Source of the DNA: Omnitrophica bacterium RIFOXYB12_FULL_50_7
GTDB taxonomy: Bacteria > Omnitrophota > Omnitrophia > Omnitrophales > Aquincolibacteriaceae
Reading direction: 5' to 3'
DNA: 5,109 nt
Assembly (NCBI GenBank): GCA_001804345.1
Contig: MHFU01000009.1
Coordinates: forward strand, 11,890 to 16,998
Both the position numbers and the translations under genes were made by a program. The notes under the pieces are model-generated. The model searched no databases and had not been told where the DNA came from. It saw only the letters and a program-made list of their open reading frames with translations. This document shows, one piece after another, positions 1-5,109 of the stretch (its first letter is position 1; each line of letters begins with the position of its first letter).

Positions 1-703
1 CCACAAAAATCAGAATTCCTAGCGTCAAAAGAAACTCGACCGGTTCCTGGTCGATAAAATCGATGATATAGGGTCCGTTCATGAAACCAATGTGAAAGGC
101 ATTGACGCCCGTCAAGTGAACGAGGATGCCGCTCAGGTATACAAAATAGGCGTAGAGGGCAAAGACGGGGAGAAAATACCCTATCAAGGATCTGTCCGGA
201 ATGAGGTACCCCGTCGTGTCAGGGTCGATCGCCTTTATTCTTTTCGGTACGATAATCCACAGGAAAGCGCAAAAGAAACCCAGCAGGATATACGCCTCAT
301 TCACGTACCACCGCACCGACGGCAGATTGTGCAAAGAGACCTCGCTCTGGATATTATGGACCTTGAAATAATCGGGCACAGGCGCATTAAATATTTTAAG
401 CGCCCAGCCAATCTCTTCCATGGAAACAAAAAAGAGACCCGCAGCGAAGAGCGCGTACAGAGCGGCATACAGGCGAAGCCCTTTTTTGATGAAGCCGACC
501 GCGACCAAAAGCGCAAAGACGGAAGCTATAAGGCAGACAAGACTTTGGGCGTTCTTGACGAGACCAAATTCACCATTGATGGATCCGTAAAACTCCGGAG
601 CTATCACTTTTAGTATCGCAAAGACCCCGACGAGTATCAGAGGAAAAAAGAAGATGCCCTTTTTCAGCAACTCCGTGCTCACGAGCCGAATACTTGCATT
701 CAT
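1..703 (-). CDS. Multi-pass membrane protein of unknown function with an EEIxW...NxQxExxxHN motif, C-terminus outside the window
   Basis: From the ATG at 703 the frame is open for 234 codons to the left edge. Hydrophobic segments lie at about 15-35, 52-73, 77-94, 135-153, 171-190 and from 224 on. Between the third and fourth is a polar loop with SMEEIGW (94-100), an aromatic/Pro stretch (PDYF, 110-113), then NIQSEVSLHNL (117-127). Conserved-looking residues are E96, E97, W100, N117, Q119, E121, H125 and N126. I recognise this spacing from uncharacterised bacterial membrane proteins with an EEISWGQR-like motif followed by N-x-Q-x-E-x-x-x-H-N, but I cannot name the family with certainty. A second acidic patch, DQEPVEF (218-224), starts the last visible helix. 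The clustered Glu, His and Asn residues could bind a metal or form an active site; this is inference. The overlap with the TMTC-like gene suggests a role in the same envelope pathway. Coding is supported by the hydrophobic pattern, the motif and the junction; overlapping frames on both strands are shadows. Confidence 0.82.
   Translation of the reverse strand, partial: MNASIRLVSTELLKKGIFFFPLILVGVFAILKVIAPEFYGSINGEFGLVKNAQSLVCLIASVFALLVAVGFIKKGLRLYAALYALFAAGLFFVSMEEIGWALKIFNAPVPDYFKVHNIQSEVSLHNLPSVRWYVNEAYILLGFFCAFLWIIVPKRIKAIDPDTTGYLIPDRSLIGYFLPVFALYAYFVYLSGILVHLTGVNAFHIGFMNGPYIIDFIDQEPVEFLLTLGILIFV
700..703 (-). promoter_or_regulatory. ATGA stop/start overlap, second TMTC-like gene into the membrane protein gene
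   Basis: The coding strand reads GCAGAAATGAATG. The TGA stop (702-700) of the TMTC-like gene overlaps the ATG (703-701) of the next reading frame, which stays open to the left edge. There is no strong Shine-Dalgarno sequence upstream (only GCAGAA). This is the third junction of the same form and the main evidence for the start of the last gene. Confidence 0.8.
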
Positions 704-2694
704 TTCTGCAAAAGTTTCAGGTTTTGGCGGGATTTTTCTGACTTTGGGTCGAGCCGAAGAGCTTCGGAGAATTGTTCTATGGCTTCCTTGTTTTTCCCCT
801 GCTGCTTTAAGACGATCCCCATATTGCAATGGGCATCAACCAGATCGGGTTTGATACGCAACGCTTCCTGGTAATGAATGAGGGCCTCGTCGCGCTCCCC
901 CTTCCGGGCCAGGGCATTGGCCAGATTATTGTGCGCAAGCGCGTTATCGGGTTTGAGCATCAATGATTCGGCGAGATGAGTAATGGCATCGTCCACTTTG
1001 CCGGATTCCAGGAGCGCGCTGCCGAGGTTATATTGGACCGAATAATCCGGTTTAAGGCGAAGGGCTTCGGAATAATGCCGGATCGCCTCAGCAACTTTGC
1101 CCTGACGCATAAGGGCATTGCCAATATTGTTCCGCACTTCCGTATCGTAAGGCTGCACTTTCAATACCTCTTGGTAGTGCTTGACCGCACCGGCCAGATC
1201 CCCTTGCGCGAGCAGGGCATCCGCAAGCTTCTGATGGGTCTGGATCTGTCGGGGATTGAACTTCAGAGCTTTCAGATAAAGCGCCATAGCCTCTTTCTCC
1301 TTGCCCTGGCGCGACAGGCTGAGGGCGAGATTATGATGCGTTATAGGATTCTTGGGATCCAGCTTCAGGGCTGCAAGAAAATGAGCTTTTCCACCCTTTA
1401 TGTCTTTGCGTTCCAACAGCGCCGTTCCAAGATTATTATGTGCGGCAAGATTTTTGGGGTTCAGGGAGAGCGAATGCGTGAACAGCGTTTCGCTGTTTTT
1501 CCAGTAACCGGTCTGGACCCACGCAACCGCCAATAAAATAATAAATAGCGATCCTGCGGCTACGGCGAGTACTGTCTTTTTGTTTTTAACATTCCATTTT
1601 TCCGAAAGATCCGCCACTCCCCATACAATGATAATGAAAAGACCTATAATTGAAATGTACGTATACCGGTCGGCCATGGCGTGATAACCCACCTGAACGA
1701 GACCGATCACAGGCAGAAGAGTTCCGACGAACCATAACCATCCCACGGCAAGATAAGGATATTTCGAAACCCGGCGAAATACGAAGACCGATATTCCCGT
1801 CAAAACCGCAAGAGCGGCCGCAACATGCAAGAACGGTATCTTTCCGGGGTGAGGATACGGAATCGCCAAGCCCGCAGGCCAGAGCGTCTTCCCGATGTAA
1901 TCCGCATAGGAAACAATGGCGTTGGCGATTCTCACGTCGAATGGATATTTTTCCAGAGAGCCTAACGCTCCCCCGCTTTTTTGTGCGATATAGGCCACAA
2001 CACCCGCTGCAATCGCAATGAGAAAAAAGGGAATCTTCTCCAATATCAAACGACGCGTCGGCTCAAGCTGAAGGCGTTTCAAAGGCCAATAATCAAAAAG
2101 AAGAAGCACGAACGGCAAGGTCACCAGCATGGGCTTGGCCATGAGACCGAGAACGAAAAAGACGAGCACCAGGAGATACCGCTGTACCGTCCGGCGTTTG
2201 ACATACCCCACATAAGCAAGCATTGTCAGCATCCAGAAAAAGGTACTGAGAATGTCTTTTCTCTCCGCGACCCATGCCACAGACTCGACGTGCAAAGGAT
2301 GGATCGCAAAAAGCGCGGCGATGGCAGCCGCTTGCCAGAGAGTCCCCGTCGCCCATCGGAACAAAAGAAACAGGAGAAACGTGCTCGCTATGTGGAAGAC
2401 AAGTGCCGTCATGTGATGCGTGCCGGCTTTCATACCGAAGAACTGGCAATCCGTCATATGGGACAACCATGTCAGAGGATGCCAGAAATTCGCGTGATGG
2501 GTAGTAAACGCCCACGCGATATTCTTTGGCGTCAACCCCTGTCTCACCCGCCCATTATCGGTGACATAGGTCTCATCATCAAAATTGATAAATTTATGAT
2601 GGCTCATCTGGCCAAACACCAGAATGGCCATAATGGCAAGAATAACGCAGACGAGAATCTCGCGCCGATATTGGAGGATCCTGTCTTCTATCAT
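700..2694 (-). CDS. TMTC-like GT-C membrane protein with seven C-terminal TPRs
   Basis: The product is 664 residues and complete. A first membrane segment (about 12-28) leads into an outward loop with the acidic motif NFDDETYVTDN (37-47) and NFWHPLTWLSHM (69-80). Next come IHPLHVESVAWVAERKD (131-147), YPHPG (280-284) and YHAMADRYTY (337-346). About ten membrane segments end near residue 394. These signatures match bacterial relatives of the TMTC proteins; the acidic pair in loop 1 occupies the position of the catalytic Asp in GT-C enzymes. The likely role is transfer of sugar from a polyprenyl-phosphate carrier to a protein or glycan outside the cytoplasmic membrane, inferred from family and neighbours. 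Seven TPRs fill residues 415-651. No OGT-type catalytic domain is present, so automatic labels such as 'O-GlcNAc transferase' would rest on the TPRs alone. The start at 2694 is supported by a Shine-Dalgarno sequence, the ATGA overlap and the immediate onset of the first membrane helix. It is a paralogue of the gene at 3914-5109. Confidence 0.9.
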   Translation of the reverse strand: MIEDRILQYRREILVCVILAIMAILVFGQMSHHKFINFDDETYVTDNGRVRQGLTPKNIAWAFTTHHANFWHPLTWLSHMTDCQFFGMKAGTHHMTALVFHIASTFLLFLLFRWATGTLWQAAAIAALFAIHPLHVESVAWVAERKDILSTFFWMLTMLAYVGYVKRRTVQRYLLVLVFFVLGLMAKPMLVTLPFVLLLFDYWPLKRLQLEPTRRLILEKIPFFLIAIAAGVVAYIAQKSGGALGSLEKYPFDVRIANAIVSYADYIGKTLWPAGLAIPYPHPGKIPFLHVAAALAVLTGISVFVFRRVSKYPYLAVGWLWFVGTLLPVIGLVQVGYHAMADRYTYISIIGLFIIIVWGVADLSEKWNVKNKKTVLAVAAGSLFIILLAVAWVQTGYWKNSETLFTHSLSLNPKNLAAHNNLGTALLERKDIKGGKAHFLAALKLDPKNPITHHNLALSLSRQGKEKEAMALYLKALKFNPRQIQTHQKLADALLAQGDLAGAVKHYQEVLKVQPYDTEVRNNIGNALMRQGKVAEAIRHYSEALRLKPDYSVQYNLGSALLESGKVDDAITHLAESLMLKPDNALAHNNLANALARKGERDEALIHYQEALRIKPDLVDAHCNMGIVLKQQGKNKEAIEQFSEALRLDPKSEKSRQNLKLLQK
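742..1452 (-). repeat. Seven tandem TPR motifs in the second TMTC-like protein
   Basis: Repeats lie at residues 415-448, 449-482, 483-516, 517-550, 551-583, 584-617 and 618-651. All have the TPR consensus (NxLG or a variant in helix A, a G near position 15, A-x-x-x-[YF] in helix B, closing L-x-P). The fifth is 33 residues long, one short in helix A (YSVQYNLG between the preceding Pro-Asp and the Gly). The array is continuous, with no linker, and ends 13 residues before the stop, with no capping domain. Confidence 0.92.
2691..2694 (-). promoter_or_regulatory. ATGA stop/start overlap, GT9 gene into second TMTC-like gene
   Basis: The coding strand reads AAAATGA here. The GT9 stop TGA (2693-2691) overlaps the ATG (2694-2692) of the next gene. 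This repeats the geometry of the previous junction and supports translational coupling. Confidence 0.85.
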
Positions 2695-3917
2695 TTTCCT
2701 GCCTTTGTTTTTAAAAGCGGCTTTATTGCATCGAACACTTCCTTCTCGGATATCACCTGAAGACAGACATTGTCCCTGCACGGCGTCTTGCGGTGATTTG
2801 CGGCCGTAACGCAGGGCGAACATGCCAGGCCGGCATAGAGGGGAAAAGCGTTCCCAAGCGAACCGTAGAGCTTCGGGGTTTCCGGACCGTACAAGATAAA
2901 AGTCGGCATATCGGTAATGGACGAAAAATGAGCCGGCCCTGAATCGTTGGTAACCATGAGCGTGGCTAAAGAATACAGCGCCGGCAGTTCCGCAAATTCC
3001 ACTTTACCGGAGAAGTTCACGCATCGGGGGTTATAGACCCCATTCACCAGCGCCTGCATCTCATCGTATTCCGCGGGCGAGCCGGTAATCAAGACCACCG
3101 CGCGAGCATCATATCCCAGCACCATGCCAATAAGTCCGGCACATTTAGCCAACGGCCAGCGACGCTGCGGAAGTAACTGGCTGGCATTCGGATTCATAAG
3201 AACGATATGATGCGCCCCTTTGTCCAGGGATGGATATTGCTCCTTCACTTTCTTCCAGACACGATCCTTTTCTCCGTCGCCTGGAGATACTTTTGTCAAA
3301 GCTATCTCCTTATCCGTGACGGCGGTCTTGGAATAAGGAATTTCCCCATTGTCCGACAGGAGGGCGTTGACGAGCGCAATAAAGTTTTTTGCAATATGTA
3401 TGTGCGGATTGTACGCAACTTTATGGGTCAGCATGTCCCCGCGATACAATCCCTCGTTATGAAACGCGAAGAAACCAACCCTTCGCTTCGCGCCCGACAG
3501 GCCCGTCAGAAGAGCCGTAAATCTCGAAAAGAGTTCCAGATCGATAACGGTATCGATATTTTTTTCCCGGGTCCAGGTGAAGAACTTCATCGTGTCGGTC
3601 AGGAGATGCGCGAGGTTGTCCTCACGGATCACGAAAATGTTTCTCTCGTCAACCGTCCGCAGGAGAAAAAGGCTCTCCCTGTTTTTTGAGAAAACACAGA
3701 AGAAGAGCTCCGCGCCAAACGCCTCCCGCGCTTTGCGCATCGCCGGGTCCACTAGGATAGCGCTCCCCATTTCCGAAAGTTCCAGGAATAAAATATTGCG
3801 CGATTTTGTTTTCCCGGACGGGACAAACACAGAAGAAAGTTTCACCAGCCAGGTCGCGATCCAGGTAAGGGGAACACCACAACGGAGATCGATGAAACGC
3901 ATCGTATCAACATTCAT
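2691..3917 (-). CDS. Glycosyltransferase family 9 (ADP-heptose:LPS heptosyltransferase-like)
   Basis: The 408-residue product matches the usual GT9 size plus an N-terminal extension. GT9 enzymes (WaaC, WaaF, WaaQ) are cytoplasmic or peripheral GT-B enzymes that transfer heptose or related sugars to LPS core or other glycans. Residues 6-33 form a hydrophobic/amphipathic leader that may anchor the protein to the membrane. The N-terminal Rossmann domain begins at RNILFLELSEMGSAIL (40-55), with an inner strand DTVIDLELFSR (122-132). The C-terminal donor domain has MNPNAS (241-246), RRWPLAKCAGL (252-262), the hallmark NDSGPAH (324-330) and YGPETPKLYG (343-352). A four-Cys group follows (C366, C369, C380, C385). 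The usual Gly-Asp at the end of the first loop is Gly-Ser here (G51-S52), so the WaaC-type catalytic Asp is absent. The ATG at 3917 is chosen because it overlaps the upstream stop; Met6 at 3902 is a possible alternative, since the hydrophobic leader begins there. The sugar and acceptor cannot be read from sequence. Both ends overlap neighbouring genes by four bases. Confidence 0.92.
   Translation of the reverse strand: MNVDTMRFIDLRCGVPLTWIATWLVKLSSVFVPSGKTKSRNILFLELSEMGSAILVDPAMRKAREAFGAELFFCVFSKNRESLFLLRTVDERNIFVIREDNLAHLLTDTMKFFTWTREKNIDTVIDLELFSRFTALLTGLSGAKRRVGFFAFHNEGLYRGDMLTHKVAYNPHIHIAKNFIALVNALLSDNGEIPYSKTAVTDKEIALTKVSPGDGEKDRVWKKVKEQYPSLDKGAHHIVLMNPNASQLLPQRRWPLAKCAGLIGMVLGYDARAVVLITGSPAEYDEMQALVNGVYNPRCVNFSGKVEFAELPALYSLATLMVTNDSGPAHFSSITDMPTFILYGPETPKLYGSLGNAFPLYAGLACSPCVTAANHRKTPCRDNVCLQVISEKEVFDAIKPLLKTKAGK
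2702..2706 (-). promoter_or_regulatory. Ribosome binding site that fixes the start of the second TMTC-like gene
   Basis: AAAGG on the coding strand ends seven bases before the ATG at 2694, a normal Shine-Dalgarno spacing; a second AGG lies closer to the ATG. It favours the start at 2694 over the in-frame ATG at 2823. The longer start would overlap 130 bases of the GT9 gene and add 43 polar residues with no family resemblance. Confidence 0.7.
3914..3917 (-). promoter_or_regulatory. ATGA stop/start overlap, TMTC-like gene into GT9 gene
   Basis: The coding strand reads ATGAATG from 3917 to 3911. The TGA stop of the upstream gene (3916-3914) overlaps the ATG of the GT9 gene (3917-3915). The sequence upstream has only a weak purine run (GAAGAAAG about 12 bases before the ATG). 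Re-initiation by the terminating ribosome is therefore the likely mode of translation. Confidence 0.8.
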
Positions 3918-5109
3918 CGGAGCGCGCGACTTTCTTCAGACGCTTTCGGGCCGGCAGAAGCCAGGAGCGTTGTAATAGATTTGATATTCTTTCTAGCCTT
4001 CTGGTTTCCAGGCTGCAGACGCAAGGCCTCAGAAAAATGCTTGAGTGCCTCGCCGTATTTTTTCTGCTTTTTAAGAACGATGCCCATATTGACGTGCGCA
4101 TCGACGAACCGGGGCTTCAGTTTTAGAGCCTTGTTATAATGGGCGAGCGCCTGACTGAACCTCCCCTGGCTCGCCAGGGTGTTAGCGAGATTGTTGTGCG
4201 CCTTCTCGTTCCGAGGATTGATCTGGAGACTCCTGTAAAAATTGTCTGCCGCCTCCGGATATCTCCCGATCGCCTGAAGCGCGCAGCCCATATTGTAATA
4301 GCTTTCGCTGAAATTGGGACGTATAGCGAGGGCTTTGCGAAAATAGGCCATCGCATCTTCTACCTTGCCTGCCTTCAGAACAATGTTGCCCATATTGTTC
4401 AAGGGATCAGGGTTGGTCGGATCGATGCGGAATGCCTCCGCGTAATATTTCATCGCCCGGGTGTAGGCTTCGTCCTCCTGCAGGGAGTGCCCCAGATTAT
4501 AGTTCGCCATCCAGCAATTCGGATTTTTGGCTATCGTGTCGAGGAAGAGAGTCTCCGGATCTTTATAGAGACGCCCCATCTTCCACGTCTGAAGCGACAA
4601 AAGACTGATGATAAGCAGAACGGCCCCAAGAACCGCCCGGCGAAGATTGCCATTCAATTTCTTAAAACCGTAATATCCGCATCCTGTCACAAGCGCGATA
4701 ATGCCAATCATGGATTGATACTGATAGTGGTCCGCCACAAGCGAATATCTCATGTAGTAGATATTCAGGAAACCCACCATGGGAAAAAGCGTGACGACGA
4801 AATAACCCATTCCAAACAAAAAGGGCCGACCCCAACTTGTCCTGTGCCGCCAGAAATAAAACAAGAGCCCCAATAAGACCATCCCCGGCAGATATGAAAC
4901 GATGGCCGTCGAATCGATCTGCCATCTCGGATACACAAAACTTAGCGTGTACGGGAACACCGTTTTGTACAGATAGAACCATACGACCCAGCCCGCCCCC
5001 GCCAGGCGCGACATAAAACTATCGGTCCGTACGATGTCATCCCCTATCGACCGGTTGTACTGAAACCAGACCGTCACAAGCCCCAGGACAAACGAGAGAG
5101 CAAAATACG
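3914..5109 (-). CDS. TMTC-like GT-C membrane protein with C-terminal TPRs, N-terminus outside the window
   Basis: The reading frame is open to the right edge. The GTG at 5077 is internal: ten more in-frame hydrophobic codons precede it, so the true start lies outside. There are 397 visible residues (numbered from the edge). Residues 1-175 contain several membrane segments (about 1-14, 68-86, 97-117, 131-147, 156-174). Loop signatures are SFVYPRWQID (56-65) and MRYSLVADHYQY (119-130), which I recognise from bacterial relatives of the animal TMTC O-mannosyltransferases, often labelled only 'TPR protein'. Five TPRs follow (about 197-367), then a short basic/polar tail. The family is expected to transfer sugar from a lipid carrier on the outer face of the inner membrane, with the TPRs binding a partner; that is inference, as bacterial members are poorly characterised. 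The missing N-terminal part, probably a few hundred residues, should carry the first acidic loop motif. The stop overlaps the GT9 start by four bases. It could instead be a non-catalytic scaffold. Confidence 0.85.
   Translation of the reverse strand, partial: YFALSFVLGLVTVWFQYNRSIGDDIVRTDSFMSRLAGAGWVVWFYLYKTVFPYTLSFVYPRWQIDSTAIVSYLPGMVLLGLLFYFWRHRTSWGRPFLFGMGYFVVTLFPMVGFLNIYYMRYSLVADHYQYQSMIGIIALVTGCGYYGFKKLNGNLRRAVLGAVLLIISLLSLQTWKMGRLYKDPETLFLDTIAKNPNCWMANYNLGHSLQEDEAYTRAMKYYAEAFRIDPTNPDPLNNMGNIVLKAGKVEDAMAYFRKALAIRPNFSESYYNMGCALQAIGRYPEAADNFYRSLQINPRNEKAHNNLANTLASQGRFSQALAHYNKALKLKPRFVDAHVNMGIVLKKQKKYGEALKHFSEALRLQPGNQKARKNIKSITTLLASAGPKASEESRALR
4007..4519 (-). repeat. Five tandem TPR motifs in the first TMTC-like protein
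   Basis: Five 34-residue-period repeats lie at visible residues about 197-230, 232-265, 266-299, 300-333 and 334-367, with one extra residue between the first two. Each shows the usual TPR pattern: an N-[LM]-[GA] block in helix A, a small residue and A near the start of helix B, and a closing A-[LF]-x-[IL]-x-P. TPR arrays form a right-handed superhelix that binds peptides or protein partners. Here the array is C-terminal to the last membrane segment. If the topology follows TMTC proteins, it faces the periplasm; that placement is inferred. Confidence 0.9.

Noticed and set aside
92..613. Plus-strand open frame of 173 codons, and a 71-codon minus-strand frame at 301-516
   Set aside because: Both are shadows of the membrane-protein frame 703 to 1, which has coherent helices and a conserved-looking motif.
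742..1452. DNA tandem repeat or CRISPR-like array
   Set aside because: The approximately 102-base periodicity is the TPR protein repeat; the units are diverged at DNA level and there are no conserved repeats with unique spacers.
700..2694. O-GlcNAc transferase (OGT) identity
   Set aside because: TPRs are present, but there is no GT41 catalytic domain; the N-terminal half is a polytopic membrane domain of TMTC/GT-C type.
1981..2760. Plus-strand open frame of 259 codons
   Set aside because: It is antisense to the conserved membrane domain. Its product is highly charged, low in hydrophobic pattern and rich in H, R, K and Q, as expected for the complement of a membrane-protein gene.
2695..2823. 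Longer start (ATG at 2823) for the second TMTC-like protein
   Set aside because: It would overlap the GT9 gene by 130 bases and add 43 polar residues unlike the family. The ATG at 2694 has a Shine-Dalgarno sequence and the ATGA overlap.
4139..4876. Plus-strand open frame of 245 codons
   Set aside because: It is antisense to the TPR and membrane part of the first TMTC-like gene. No recognisable domain was found, and the minus-strand frame has clear family motifs.
1..5109. Promoters, terminators, tRNA or mobile elements
   Set aside because: Every base is in a minus-strand gene and the junctions overlap. I saw no terminator hairpin with a T-run at the junctions and no IS ends or transposase.

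Overview
The window is wall-to-wall coding on the minus strand. It holds four genes with no intergenic gap. In transcription order (right to left) they are: (1) the C-terminal part of a TMTC-like multi-pass membrane protein with five TPRs, running off the right edge (3914 to beyond 5109); (2) a complete family 9 glycosyltransferase, heptosyltransferase-like (2691-3917); (3) a complete 664-residue TMTC-like membrane protein with seven TPRs (700-2694); (4) the first 234 residues of a multi-pass membrane protein of unknown function, running off the left edge (1-703). The fourth has no stop inside the window and is easy to miss, because shorter reading frames on both strands cover the same DNA.

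All three gene junctions are the same 4-base stop/start overlap (ATGA on the coding strand). This strongly suggests one operon with translational coupling. Its promoter lies to the right of the window and any terminator lies to the left. I see no RNA gene, mobile element, CRISPR array, promoter or terminator inside the window.

The set looks like part of a cell-envelope glycosylation locus. The GT9 enzyme would add a sugar from a nucleotide-sugar donor on the cytoplasmic side. The two TMTC-like proteins resemble GT-C enzymes, which use lipid-linked sugars on the outer face of the inner membrane; their TPR tails would bind protein partners or acceptors. The fourth protein is membrane-embedded, and its role is unknown. 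The two TMTC-like proteins are paralogues of two different subtypes: one has a YPRW and VADHYQY signature, the other a YPHPG and MADRYTY signature. They flank the GT9 gene.

The host is probably a Gram-negative bacterium. TPR-tailed membrane proteins next to GT9 genes are typical of Desulfobacterota/deltaproteobacteria, Nitrospirota, Omnitrophota and similar groups. The window alone cannot fix the taxon. Functional claims for genes 1, 3 and 4 are inferences from sequence pattern, because characterised bacterial members are scarce.
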